Source of the DNA: Pseudomonadota bacterium
GTDB taxonomy: Bacteria > Myxococcota_A > Polyangia > Polyangiales > Polyangiaceae
Reading direction: 5' to 3'
Assembly: GCA_023431345.1 (NCBI GenBank)
Contig: JAEYWK010000135.1
Coordinates: forward strand, 30,993-94,992
DNA: 64,000 nt
The translations under genes and the position numbers were made by a program. How positions within the stretch are numbered: the stretch's first letter is position 1; each line of letters begins with the position of its first letter. The notes beneath the pieces are model-generated. The model ran no database searches. It was not told the DNA's origin and worked only from the letters and a program-made list of their open reading frames with translations. This document shows positions 1 through 8,180 of the stretch, piece by piece.

Positions 1-1104
1 GGGGCGATTGGCGTCGCGCGCCGCCACCTCGTGCCGAGTTGCTTCGAGCCGGCCGACGATGAACGTGAGCTTCAGGCGCAGGCTCTCGTTGGCGTTACGG
101 CGCTTGTTCTTCTCCCAGGCTTGGGGGAGGAGGGGCTTGTCGCGCTCGAGCGAGTCGAGCAGCGCCTGGGGCGGCGCGGCGATACGATCCGAAATCGACA
201 GGCGCGTGATCAGGCCGCCCACCTTCTTGACGTAGTGGCCCAAAATCGCGTGCGCGTTGCGGCGCGCGGCCGCGAGCGTGATCTCCGGAGTGACGAAGGG
301 GTTGCCGTCGCGATCGCCGGCGACCCAGCTGCCGAGCGGCACGCGCAGGGTGACGCCCAGCTCTTCGCCGTAGACCTCGCGGAAGGCGTTGTTGGCGGCC
401 TCGCCCACCTCCGCGGAGGCGTCGAGCAGGCGATCTTCGAGGTACCAGATCACCTGGCTGACCTCGTCGAGCACGCTGGGCCGGTTGCGCCTCACCTCGT
501 CGGTGAGCCAGAGCAGCTCGATCTCACCTTCGACGTGCTCTTCCAGGCGGCGCAGCTCCCCCGCGGAGGCTCGCTCGCGGCTGAGCAGCGCGTCGGCGAC
601 GCGCGCCTGAAGCTCGAGCAGCGTGCGGCGCGTGGCCTCGGTGGGGTGCGCGGTCAGCACCGGTCGAACCTCGAGCTCCTGGATGTACGCGCGCACCTGC
701 GAGGCCGACTTGCCGCGCTTCTTCAGCTCCTGGAACGCCCACAGCGCGCTCGCGGGCTGGGCCGTGATCGGTGACGTGCCCTCGGCGGTGGCGTAGCTCT
801 GGCGGCGGCGCACGCGATGCACCTGCTCGGCCGTGTTGATCAGGAAGAAGAACACCGTGAACGCGCGCGCCGTCGGCGCCGCGATCTCGAACGGAAGGGC
901 GTCGACTTTCGACAGCAGCTCGCGCAGCGACGGCGCGGTAGGATCGCCGCGGCGGCGCGCGCGGCTGGCCACCCGCAGCTCTTCGACCGCCTTGAACACC
1001 TCTTCGCCCTGGAGGCGCTGGATGACGCGCCCGAGGAGGGAGGCGAGCCAGCGCATGTCGTCTTGCAGGGCGCGGTCTTCGGGGCGAGCGTCGGCGGGTT
1101 TCAC
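1..1104 (-). CDS. ppc: Phosphoenolpyruvate carboxylase, N-terminal part (runs off the window)
   Basis: The enzyme adds bicarbonate to PEP to give oxaloacetate, an anaplerotic cytoplasmic reaction. The reverse-strand translation shows two diagnostic PEPC motifs: VLTAHPTEA, which carries the catalytic His, and further on GSWVAGDRDGNPFVTPE, which contains the GDRDGNP signature. About 365 residues are present; the C-terminal two thirds lie beyond position 1. The open frame has no ATG before the conserved DDMRWLASLLG stretch, so I chose the GTG at 1104, 16 codons upstream of the internal ATG at 1056, because family members have residues aligned before that ATG. The next gene is divergent. No odd features are seen in the visible part. 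Confidence 0.93.
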   Translation of the reverse strand, partial: MKPADARPEDRALQDDMRWLASLLGRVIQRLQGEEVFKAVEELRVASRARRRGDPTAPSLRELLSKVDALPFEIAAPTARAFTVFFFLINTAEQVHRVRRRQSYATAEGTSPITAQPASALWAFQELKKRGKSASQVRAYIQELEVRPVLTAHPTEATRRTLLELQARVADALLSRERASAGELRRLEEHVEGEIELLWLTDEVRRNRPSVLDEVSQVIWYLEDRLLDASAEVGEAANNAFREVYGEELGVTLRVPLGSWVAGDRDGNPFVTPEITLAAARRNAHAILGHYVKKVGGLITRLSISDRIAAPPQALLDSLERDKPLLPQAWEKNKRRNANESLRLKLTFIVGRLEATRHEVAARDANRP

Positions 1105-1294
1105 GAGCTTCGGTGTCGCATTTACTGGGCCGAAGCGGAAGGCCCCGAGCGCACGGTACAGGCTATATCGCGGCTAATTGGCCCGCGGCTCGCGATCCCC
1201 CAGGCAGCGATGCGGTCCGGAAGCATGGGTGAAGCCTGCGCGTTACAGTTTCGCGGTTCGAGCGGCCCCCGAGCTGGGGTAGGATCGGTGTCAG

Positions 1295-1846
1295 GTGGCC
1301 ATTTCACGGCTTCTCGAAGCGCTGGACTTCGCGGCGCAGCGGCACAGCGCCCAGCGGCGCAAGGGGCCGGACGCCGCGCCTTACGTCAACCACCTGATCG
1401 AGGTCGCGATGTTGGTGTCGACGGTTGCCCAGGTGGACGACGTCGACGTCTTGATCGCGGCGGCGCTCCACGACGTGCTCGAGGACACGCCCACCACGGC
1501 CGCCGAGGTCGAGCAGCGCTTCGGCGAGAGGGTGCGGCGCTTCGTGCAGGCGCTGTCGGATGACAAGGCCCTGCCTCGCCCCCGTCGGCGCGCGATCACG
1601 CTCGAGGAGCTGCCGAGCATGGCGCCGCAGGTTTTGATCATCAAGCTCGCGGATCTGAGCAGCAACATCACGCTCTTGCCGCCGCACTGGACGCTCGAGC
1701 GACAGCGCGAATACCTCGAGTGGTCGGAGCTCGCGGCGTCGATCTGTTCGAGCCAATGTCAAGCGCTCGCCGACGTGTACTGGGAGAGAGCACGCGCGAC
1801 GCGAGCCCGCTTGGAAGCGACGGAGCGCAACGGCGCGGCCGGGTGA
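1295..1846 (+). CDS. HD-domain phosphohydrolase, Mesh1/SpoT-hydrolase-like
   Basis: This 183-aa protein is about the size of the stand-alone alarmone hydrolase Mesh1 and has its motif order: a His in PYVNHLIEV, the HD pair in AALHDVLEDT, and a late KLADLSSN that corresponds to the KLAD motif of SpoT/Mesh1 hydrolase domains. Family knowledge suggests manganese-dependent hydrolysis of (p)ppGpp or a related nucleotide such as NADPH; the substrate cannot be read from sequence. There is no synthetase, TGS or ACT domain. The start is a GTG at 1295. It stands alone, between a divergent ppc and a convergent glycerate kinase. HD domain assignment is firm; alarmone specificity is inference. Confidence 0.82.
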   Translation: MAISRLLEALDFAAQRHSAQRRKGPDAAPYVNHLIEVAMLVSTVAQVDDVDVLIAAALHDVLEDTPTTAAEVEQRFGERVRRFVQALSDDKALPRPRRRAITLEELPSMAPQVLIIKLADLSSNITLLPPHWTLERQREYLEWSELAASICSSQCQALADVYWERARATRARLEATERNGAAG

Positions 1847-2037
1847 GATCACGGCACACCTGGCACACCGCCACTTGGGCAAACTGCGCAAATGACGAGG
1901 GTGGCCCGACGGCACGCCGCTTGCTTACCCTGCGGAGTGACGCCAGCTGCAGGTGCGCGGGATGAAAGTCGTCGGAGTCTTGACCCCAGAAATCAAGCCC
2001 AGCTTCGGCGACAGCGCCCGCGTGCCTGCGGCTGACG

Positions 2038-3174
2038 TCATGACGACCGCGCGCGAACGAAGAGCCGCGTGCAGCGCTCGGCCGCACGCTCGAGCAGGGC
2101 CGCAGCGTGCTGCATCGCGTAGGTCGACGAAACGGGGCCGCTGCAAATCGAGAAGATCCCGGCGAGCTCGGGAAAGTCCGCGTCTTCGAGGTCGCTTTCG
2201 ACGTCGCCGGCCAGCGCGATGGCCGGCACGCCTCGAGCAGCCGCTCGCCGAGCGACGCCGATGGGGCCCTTGTTTCGCAGGCTCTGACGATCGAGGCGCC
2301 CCTCGGCGGTGATGCAGAGCGTCGCGCCCTCGAGCGCGGCGTCGAAGCCGACGGCGTCGAGCACGAGGTCGATGCCCGAAGCCAGCCGCGCGCCGAGCAC
2401 GGCATGCAGGCCCGCCGCGATGCCGCCCGCCGCGCCACCGGCGGGCACGCCTGCCACGTCGACGCCGAGCTGGCCGGCGATCACGCGCGCGAAGCGAGCG
2501 AGCGCCACCTCCAGCCGCTCGACCTCGCCCGGCGTCGCGCCCTTTTGCGGACCGAACAGCCGCGCCGCGCCGGCTTCGCCGAGCAGCGGGCTGTCGACGT
2601 CGCAGGCGATGGCGATCGGTACCTCCCGGGCACGTGGCGTCACGCGCGAGAGGTCGATGCGCGCGAGCCGCTCGAGCGCGCCGCCACCACGCGGCAACGG
2701 TACCCCCGCCTCGTCGAGCAGCTGCGCTCCGAGCGCCTCCAGGATTCCAGCGCCCCCGTCGACGCTCGCGCTGCCGCCGACGCCGAGCAGGATCCGGCTG
2801 CAGCCGGCGTCCAGCGCGGCTCGCACGAGCTGCCCGGTGCCGAAGCTCGTCGCGTGGAGCGCTCGTCGCTCGCTCGGCGCGAGCAGCGCCAGCCCGGAAG
2901 CGGTGGCCACGTCGATCACGGCGGTGCCGTCTTCGAGCCAGGCGTAGCGCGCCGCTCGGACCCGCCCCAGCCCGTCGCTCGCCTCGGCCGCCCGAAATAC
3001 GCCGCCGCGCGCCCGACAGATGACCTCGGCGGTGCCGTCTCCGCCATCGGCGATCGCGAGCTCGACGACGTCGGCGTTGGCGGCAGCGCGCGCGGCGCCC
3101 TTCGCGATCGCGCGCGCTGCGTCGAATGCCGAAAGGCTTCCTTTGAGCGCGTTCGGCGCCGCGACGAGCTTCAT
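2038..3174 (-). CDS. Glycerate kinase, type 1 (GarK/GlxK family)
   Basis: Phosphorylates D-glycerate to a phosphoglycerate with ATP, at the end of the glyoxylate/tartronate-semialdehyde route. The 378-aa length is usual. Visible family features are the N-terminal VAAPNALKGSLSA, the IADGGDGTAEV motif, ILLGVGGSASVDGGAG in the middle and a C-terminal ITAEGRLDRQSLRNKGP segment. It follows prmA on the same strand: prmA ends at 3180, 6 bp before this ATG, so the two are probably co-transcribed. A tartronate-semialdehyde-reductase-like gene, which would make its substrate, lies 10 kb away at 13107-13988. No defects are seen. Confidence 0.93.
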   Translation of the reverse strand: MKLVAAPNALKGSLSAFDAARAIAKGAARAAANADVVELAIADGGDGTAEVICRARGGVFRAAEASDGLGRVRAARYAWLEDGTAVIDVATASGLALLAPSERRALHATSFGTGQLVRAALDAGCSRILLGVGGSASVDGGAGILEALGAQLLDEAGVPLPRGGGALERLARIDLSRVTPRAREVPIAIACDVDSPLLGEAGAARLFGPQKGATPGEVERLEVALARFARVIAGQLGVDVAGVPAGGAAGGIAAGLHAVLGARLASGIDLVLDAVGFDAALEGATLCITAEGRLDRQSLRNKGPIGVARRAAARGVPAIALAGDVESDLEDADFPELAGIFSICSGPVSSTYAMQHAAALLERAAERCTRLFVRARSS

Positions 3175-3179
3175 GAGCG

Positions 3180-4040
3180 CTAGTGTAGGCGCGCGGCGCT
3201 GAGCAAGCGCCAGTCGCCTTCGCGCTTCCGGCTCTGCGCGGCAAATCCAGCGCGCTCGACTGCCTTCGCCACCTCCGCCGCCTGAGACGCGAGAAACCCT
3301 GTCACGAGCAGGCGCGAAGCGTGGCGGGCGGCGGCCGGCAGGCGCGCCAGCACCTCGAGCAAGGGCCGGAGCTCGATGTTGACGACGGCCAAGTCGAAGC
3401 GCCCCGCCACGCGCCCTGCGCTGTGGATGAAGCGGGTGTGCTTCGCGAGGCCGTTGAGCGCGGCGTTGTGGCCGGCGGCGCGCACGGCCTCGCGTGAGAT
3501 GTCCGTCCCGAGCGCTCGCCGCGCGCCGCTGAGGACCGCGACGAACGACAGCACCCCCGTGCCAGCGCCGATGTCGAGCAGCGCGCCCCCCGGCTCCGCC
3601 CGATAGTGAGCCTCGATGGCGCGCGCGGCGAGGCGCGTCGTCGGGTGGTCGCCATCACCGAACGCCATGGCGGGGGCGTAGCGGATGAGCTTTTGCGCGG
3701 GGCCCAGCGCGGGCGAGGGCGCGGCCTCGGGCGCGAGCCAGAGCCTGCGAGTCAGCTGCACCGGTCGCAGGTGCTCCGTCCACTCGCTCCGCCAGCGCTC
3801 CTCGGCGTCGGCGCGGAGCTCGGCGCGCGGGAGCTGCGACGCGGGCAGCGCGCTGCCGAGGGCGCGCACTACCTTGCGCCAAACAGCGGACAGCTGCTCG
3901 GCGTCGTCGCCGAAGGCGACGAGCGTCGCGCCCCTGCCGCCGCGCTCTTCGACGCCGCCGGCGCCCGCGTCGAAGAGCAGCTCGCTCACGAGCGGCGCGA
4001 GCTTCTTCGATGTGGAGATGACGAGCCTGACGGTAGGCAT
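3180..4040 (-). CDS. prmA: Ribosomal protein L11 methyltransferase
   Basis: An S-adenosylmethionine-dependent methyltransferase that trimethylates ribosomal protein L11. The 286-aa protein has the PrmA substrate-region motif MAFGDGDHPTT, the SAM-binding LLDIGAGTGVLSF, and VNIELRPL at the position of the family's ANIL motif. The frame stays open for more than 100 codons upstream, but that part is low-complexity, Arg-rich sequence overlapping the divergent RibD-like gene, so I chose the ATG at 4040, which begins MPTVRLVISTSK, a typical PrmA N-terminus. It is followed within 6 bp by the glycerate kinase. The GTG of the RibD-like gene is 135 bp away in the other direction. Confidence 0.88.
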   Translation of the reverse strand: MPTVRLVISTSKKLAPLVSELLFDAGAGGVEERGGRGATLVAFGDDAEQLSAVWRKVVRALGSALPASQLPRAELRADAEERWRSEWTEHLRPVQLTRRLWLAPEAAPSPALGPAQKLIRYAPAMAFGDGDHPTTRLAARAIEAHYRAEPGGALLDIGAGTGVLSFVAVLSGARRALGTDISREAVRAAGHNAALNGLAKHTRFIHSAGRVAGRFDLAVVNIELRPLLEVLARLPAAARHASRLLVTGFLASQAAEVAKAVERAGFAAQSRKREGDWRLLSAARLH

Positions 4041-4175
4041 GCCCGGCTTTTTCAGCACGCTCGAGGCAAAAACACCACCGCCAATTCGAGCCCGCCTTGG
4101 ACATTGCGCGAGCGAGGTAGTAGAGCCAGAGCGCGATGCGAAGGGCTGTTGCGGCGTGACGTGGCGAGGTGAGGC

Positions 4176-4862
4176 GTGGCGCGCCCGCAGGTGACGCTGC
4201 ATTTCGCGCAGTCGCTCGACGGCCGGCTCGGGCTCGGTCGTGACCGCCCGCGCGCGATCTTGAGCAGCGCTGAAGGTGTGGCGGATGCCCACCGCGCTCG
4301 CCACGCGCACGACGCGGTTCTCATCGGCATCGAGACCGCGCTCCACGACGATCCGTGGCTCACCGCGCGCGGGGAAGGGGCGTCTCAACCGCTGCGCGTC
4401 GTGCTCGATTCCGCGCTGCGCTTGCCTGATTCCGCGCGGCTGCTCGCCGCCACGCCGGGCGCTGGCAGCGTGCTGGTGTTCGCCACGCGCGAGCGGGCCA
4501 GCGAAGGGCGTCGCGCTCGGCTCGAGCAGGCCGGCGCCGAGGTGGAGCTGGCTCGCCCTGACTCGGGCGGGCGCGTGTCGCTCGCCGACATGTTGGTCAC
4601 GCTCGGCGAGCGAGGTGTCAGGCGCCTGCTCGTCGAGGGCGGCGCCCAGGTGCTCAGCTCATTTTTGCGCGAGCGGCTCGCCGATCGCGCCCAAATCGAG
4701 CTCGTCCCCTATTTTCTCGGCGCCCCCGGGCCCAGCGTGCTCGGCGAGCTCGGCGTGGAAGGTCTGGATATGGCCCCGCGCCTCGAAGCGCCAACGCTCG
4801 AGCGGCTCGGCTCCAGCTTCTGCCTGAGCGGAGACATCGCCTACGCAGCGCGGTCCAGCTGA
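4176..4862 (+). CDS. RibD C-terminal (dihydrofolate-reductase-like) reductase
   Basis: A 228-aa protein consisting only of the RibD C-terminal domain. Family members reduce pyrimidine or pteridine intermediates with NADPH. Seen motifs are TLHFAQSLDGRLG at the start, HDAVLIGIETALHDDPWLTAR, and RRLLVEGGAQVLSSFL near the C-terminus, all typical of RibD reductases. The deaminase domain of classical RibD is absent. The start is a GTG at 4176. It begins a tight operon: its stop overlaps the next start in a TGATG arrangement. With a 6-pyruvoyl-tetrahydropterin synthase two genes on, I infer a pterin substrate rather than riboflavin; a stand-alone riboflavin reductase remains possible. Confidence 0.85.
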   Translation: MARPQVTLHFAQSLDGRLGLGRDRPRAILSSAEGVADAHRARHAHDAVLIGIETALHDDPWLTARGEGASQPLRVVLDSALRLPDSARLLAATPGAGSVLVFATRERASEGRRARLEQAGAEVELARPDSGGRVSLADMLVTLGERGVRRLLVEGGAQVLSSFLRERLADRAQIELVPYFLGAPGPSVLGELGVEGLDMAPRLEAPTLERLGSSFCLSGDIAYAARSS

Positions 4863-5836
4863 TGCCGCGGGAGCTTTGGTTCACGGCACCGCGTCGCGTC
4901 GAGCTGCGCGAGGCGACGCGCGGCGAGCTGAGCTCGGGGCAGCTTCGCTTGCGCGCGCTCGCTTCGGGCGTCAGTCAAGGCACCGAGCTCTTGCTGTATC
5001 GAGGCGAGGGCCCGACGCCGTTCGATCCGTCGCTCGACGCGCCCGCGACGCCGACCTTCCCGCGCCGTTACGGCTACGCCTGGGTCGGCGAGGTGACGGA
5101 GGCTCGCGCTCCCGGGGTGGCGCTCGGCGCGCGCTTCTTTGCCCTCTTGCCGCACGGTGACGAGCACTGCGTGCCGGCCTCGACGGCGCGCGCCTTGCCG
5201 GCGGGGGTGCCCGCCGAGAGGGCGGTCTTGGCCGCCAACTTGGAGACCGCGCTCAACGTGGTTTGGGATGCCGGCATCACGCTGGGCGATCACGTGCTCG
5301 TGCTCGGCGGCGGCGTGGTGGGGATCCTCGTCGGCCACCTCGCCAAGCGCGCCGGCGCGCGGCAGGTGAGCTTGAGCGAGCCGAGCGCGCTGCGGCGCGG
5401 CGCGGCGCTAGCGCTGGGTTTCGACGCCGCCTACGCGCCCGAGGCGCTGCCGGCCGACTGCGTCGACGTCGTCGTCGAAGCCAGCGGTGACCCCGCCTGC
5501 CTCGACGTGGCCATCGCCCACGCTCGCGACGAAGGCGCGATCGCGGTCGCGTCGTTCTATGGCATGCGCGCGGCGTCGCTCGCGCTGGGGTCCGATTTCC
5601 ATCGCCGACGGCTCACCCTGCGCTCGAGCCAGGTTTCCCGCATCTCGCCGGGGCGGAGCGCTCGTTGGTCGCTCGACCGGCGTTTCGAGGAGGTGGGGCA
5701 GCTGTTGAAAAATGTCGCCCTCGACGCTCTAATCGAGGAGCCGCTCGCGTTCAGCGAAGCGACGCAGCTCTACGCGCGGCTAGCGCGGGCGCCCGGCGAG
5801 TCCTTGCAATCGGTTTTCCACTACCGCGTTCTCTAG
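4862..5836 (+). CDS. Zinc-type alcohol dehydrogenase (MDR superfamily)
   Basis: A 324-aa medium-chain dehydrogenase/reductase. The N-terminal half is the GroES-like domain, with SGVSQGTELLLYRGEGP, where Cys-His zinc ligands would sit in classical alcohol dehydrogenases, and PRRYGYAWVGEV. The Rossmann nucleotide-binding loop is VLVLGGGVVGILVGHL at about residues 143-158. The classical catalytic Cys near residue 38 is replaced (SQGTE), as in the subfamily of these proteins found in secondary metabolism. The start overlaps the upstream stop by one base, so translation is probably coupled. Together with the PTPS-like gene this may oxidise or reduce a pterin side chain, as an inference from context only. 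Confidence 0.83.
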   Translation: MPRELWFTAPRRVELREATRGELSSGQLRLRALASGVSQGTELLLYRGEGPTPFDPSLDAPATPTFPRRYGYAWVGEVTEARAPGVALGARFFALLPHGDEHCVPASTARALPAGVPAERAVLAANLETALNVVWDAGITLGDHVLVLGGGVVGILVGHLAKRAGARQVSLSEPSALRRGAALALGFDAAYAPEALPADCVDVVVEASGDPACLDVAIAHARDEGAIAVASFYGMRAASLALGSDFHRRRLTLRSSQVSRISPGRSARWSLDRRFEEVGQLLKNVALDALIEEPLAFSEATQLYARLARAPGESLQSVFHYRVL

Positions 5837-5864
5837 ACGACCGGTGCTAGAACGGAGGCTAGCG

Positions 5865-6272
5865 ATGTTCAGCTTGGGTGTCTCCGACCACGTCATGATC
5901 GCGCACAGCTTCGCCGATCCGTTCTTTGGTCCCGCGCAGCGTTTGCACGGGGCAACGTACGCGGTGGAGGTCACGGTGCGCACGCCCGAGCTCGGGCCGC
6001 ACCATGTGGTCATGGATATCGGCGCGCTTCGCCGCATTCTGCGCGAAGCGCTGGCGACGCTCGACTACACGAACCTCGATGAGCACCCTGCTTTTCCCGG
6101 TCGCACGTCGACGACGGAGCGCGTCGCGGAGCTGCTGGCGGGCTCGCTCGCCGAGCGCATCGCTGCGCTGCCGGCCGACGCCTCACCACCAGCGCCGGCG
6201 CGTCTCACGGTGCTCTTGCGGGAGTCGCCGGTCGCGTGGGCCAGCTTCGAGCTCGAGCTGGGTCGATCATGA
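5865..6272 (+). CDS. 6-pyruvoyl-tetrahydropterin synthase / QueD-like protein
   Basis: A 135-aa protein of the PTPS/QueD fold, which converts 7,8-dihydroneopterin triphosphate to 6-pyruvoyl- or 6-carboxy-tetrahydropterin. Visible features are an N-terminal SDHVMIAHSF with a zinc-ligand His, QRLHGATYAVEV with the HG motif that normally supplies further ligands, VMDIGALRRILREAL, and LDYTNLDEHPAFPGRTSTTERVA, matching the family's D-H-NLN...PT-EN region. The C-terminal Glu-containing ESPVAWASFE also fits. A GGAGG at 5854-5858 lies 6 bases before the ATG at 5865, deciding this start over an upstream GTG. The stop overlaps the next ATG (ATGA). No queC/queE/queF neighbours, so queuosine synthesis is not supported locally. 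Confidence 0.86.
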   Translation: MFSLGVSDHVMIAHSFADPFFGPAQRLHGATYAVEVTVRTPELGPHHVVMDIGALRRILREALATLDYTNLDEHPAFPGRTSTTERVAELLAGSLAERIAALPADASPPAPARLTVLLRESPVAWASFELELGRS

Positions 6273-7294
6273 CTCGTCCGCTACGTATCGCTTGGATTGT
6301 CTACGGCGCTCTCGAGCAGGTGAGCGGGGGGTATATTTACGATCGCTTGGTCGTCGAGCAGCTGCGCGGTCTCGGTGACGCCGTGACCGTGCTCTCGCTC
6401 GACCCCGCCGCGCCGGCCTCGGACGTGAACCTCGACGGCTTCGACGTGGTCGTCGCCGACGAGCTGTGCTTCCGCGATCTCCAGCGGATTTTTCGCGCCG
6501 GCGTCGCGCCGCGCCGGGTGCTCCTCGTGCACCACCTCTCGGCGTGGGAGCACCCTCCCGGCCCCGAGCGTGACGCCCTCCTGCAGCTCGAGCGTGCCGT
6601 GATCGCGCAGGCGGACGCGCTCGTGGCCACCAGCCACGTCACGGCCGACCGCTTGTTCGCCGAGCGACTAGCGCTGCGCGTCGCGGTCGCGGAGCCGGGC
6701 GCGGATCGCTTGCCGCGCCCCCTCACGGGCGGGCAGGAGCCGAGCTCCGCGCTGCTCCGCCTGCTCTTCGTGGGCAATATCTTGCCGCGCAAACGGGTGC
6801 TACCTCTGGTAGCCGCCTTGGCGGGGCTGCCGCACAACAACGTGGAGCTCGTCCTGGTCGGGGCCGAGCCCGACGCCGAGTACGCGGCGGAGGTGCGCCG
6901 GCTCGTCGACGCCGCGGGGATCGCGCGGCGCGTGCGCTTCCTGGGGCCGCTCGCGGAAGACGGCGTGGCGGAGCAGCTGTCCTTGGCGGACGCGCTCGTG
7001 TTGCCCTCGGCGCTCGAGGGTTACGGCATGGTGCTGAGCGAGGCGCTGTGGGCGTCGGTGCCGGTGATCGCGGCGCGCGTCGGCGCCGCGGAGCAGCTGG
7101 TCGGGGCCACCTCGGCGGGGCTGCTGTTCGACCCCGACGACGACGCGACGCTCGGCGCGACGCTCGGCGCCTTCGTGGGGGACGGCGAGCTCCGCGCGCG
7201 CTTGCGCCGCGCCGCCTGGCACGCCGAAGCCACGTTGCCGCGCTGGCGCGACACGGCGCTGGCTCTGCGCGCTACGCTCGTTGAATCGCGCTGA
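6269..7294 (+). CDS. Glycosyltransferase family 4 (GT-B fold)
   Basis: A 341-aa retaining glycosyltransferase. The N-terminal domain begins IAWIVYGALEQVSGGYIYDR, the acceptor-side glycine-rich loop; the C-terminal GT1-type donor domain starts near LLFVGNILPRKRV and carries PSALEGYGMVLSEAL, the E-x7-E type donor-binding motif of GT4 enzymes. The start at 6269 sits in an ATGA overlap with the PTPS-like gene, indicating coupled translation. In this operon the likely acceptor is a pterin or its derivative, which is inference; a lipid or polysaccharide acceptor cannot be excluded. Its last 23 bases overlap the convergent acyltransferase gene. Confidence 0.88.
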   Translation: MTRPLRIAWIVYGALEQVSGGYIYDRLVVEQLRGLGDAVTVLSLDPAAPASDVNLDGFDVVVADELCFRDLQRIFRAGVAPRRVLLVHHLSAWEHPPGPERDALLQLERAVIAQADALVATSHVTADRLFAERLALRVAVAEPGADRLPRPLTGGQEPSSALLRLLFVGNILPRKRVLPLVAALAGLPHNNVELVLVGAEPDAEYAAEVRRLVDAAGIARRVRFLGPLAEDGVAEQLSLADALVLPSALEGYGMVLSEALWASVPVIAARVGAAEQLVGATSAGLLFDPDDDATLGATLGAFVGDGELRARLRRAAWHAEATLPRWRDTALALRATLVESR

Positions 7295-8135
7295 GCAGCG
7301 CTCCCCGCAGCCGCGCCTCGTGCTCGAAGACGGGGGCGACCGCGAGCTGGTCGCCGAGCTCGATGCGGTGAACGCGCGTCGTCACGTCCGCCAGCCGCAC
7401 CACCATTTGCAGCAGCGGCGACAGCGTGGTGACGCCGCGTCGCTCTGCCCAGCGGTTGAGGCGGAGCCGCTTCGCCCGCGGCGAGTGAACGCCGCGTACG
7501 CCCGCCACGAACACCTGACCTCGTGCGCGCCGCGTGGCGCGTACCAGAGCCGCGACGCCAGGCTGCCAGGTAGCGAGCAGCGCTGCGCCGCTGGGTGAGA
7601 AGTCGGCATCGGGCTCGATCTGGCCCGCGGGGAAGTGCAACAGCGCCCCGCCGCGGCCCAGCCACGTGAGCGCGCGCTTGAGCGTCGCCGCGCGCGGAGC
7701 AGCGCCGTCGCCGACGAACAGGAGTTGCCGAGACAGTCGCGGCAGCGAGCGCAAGAAGCCGCGATCTGCAGCCAAGATGGCCAGGTCCTCGCGGCCGATC
7801 GCGCTCATCAGCGCCAGCGCGTCGTAGGCTCCGGGGTGGTTCGCCAGCACCAGGCACGGGCCGGCTCCGACAGCCTCGCCGCTCGCGCGCGCGGTCACGC
7901 CGAAGCTCTGCAGGGCGCGCGCCGCCGCCGCCGCGAGCCCGACCTCGTCGATGCTCAGGTCCAGCTCCGCGAGGGTCGCGCCGAGTCTTCTCGAAAGGGC
8001 CGAGAGCGGCAGCGCGAGCCCTCGCCGGAGAAGCGGCGGCAGAGCGCCCGCGCCGAGGGCGCTCACCATCTCGTTCGCTGACAGGCGGGTCAGCTGCTGG
8101 GCGAGCGGTGCGTGCCGATTCGCGCGACCGTGCAT
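7272..8135 (-). CDS. Lysophospholipid acyltransferase-like protein (PlsC-like)
   Basis: A 287-aa protein of the glycerol-phosphate/lysophospholipid acyltransferase superfamily. The catalytic NHxxxxD motif is seen as NHPGAYD (about residue 99), followed by ILAADRGFLRSLP, a block II-like region, and HFPAGQIEPDADF, matching the family's FPEGT-like block III with changes. There is an N-terminal hydrophobic LALPLSALSRRL stretch, but no certain membrane span. Such enzymes transfer acyl chains to lysophosphatidic acid or other glycerolipids at the membrane. It converges on, and overlaps by 23 bp, the glycosyltransferase gene. The substrate is not predictable. Confidence 0.75.
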   Translation of the reverse strand: MHGRANRHAPLAQQLTRLSANEMVSALGAGALPPLLRRGLALPLSALSRRLGATLAELDLSIDEVGLAAAAARALQSFGVTARASGEAVGAGPCLVLANHPGAYDALALMSAIGREDLAILAADRGFLRSLPRLSRQLLFVGDGAAPRAATLKRALTWLGRGGALLHFPAGQIEPDADFSPSGAALLATWQPGVAALVRATRRARGQVFVAGVRGVHSPRAKRLRLNRWAERRGVTTLSPLLQMVVRLADVTTRVHRIELGDQLAVAPVFEHEARLRGALLSAIQRA

Positions 8136-8180
8136 CTGCGCGTCAGTTTAGGACGACGAAGGTGGCCGCGCGCAAGCCTT

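Noticed and set aside
1847..2037. tRNA or small RNA gene in the gap between the HD gene and glycerate kinase
   Set aside because: No cloverleaf arms or CCA end could be matched; the sequence shows no stable paired structure by eye.
1953..2312. Short plus-strand frame starting MRGMKVVGVLTPEIK
   Set aside because: Most of it overlaps the glycerate kinase antisense, the rest becomes Arg-rich, and there is no ribosome-binding site that would decide for it.
4176..6272. Riboflavin or queuosine operon
   Set aside because: No ribA, ribB, ribE or queC/queE/queF gene is present, and the RibD deaminase domain is missing.
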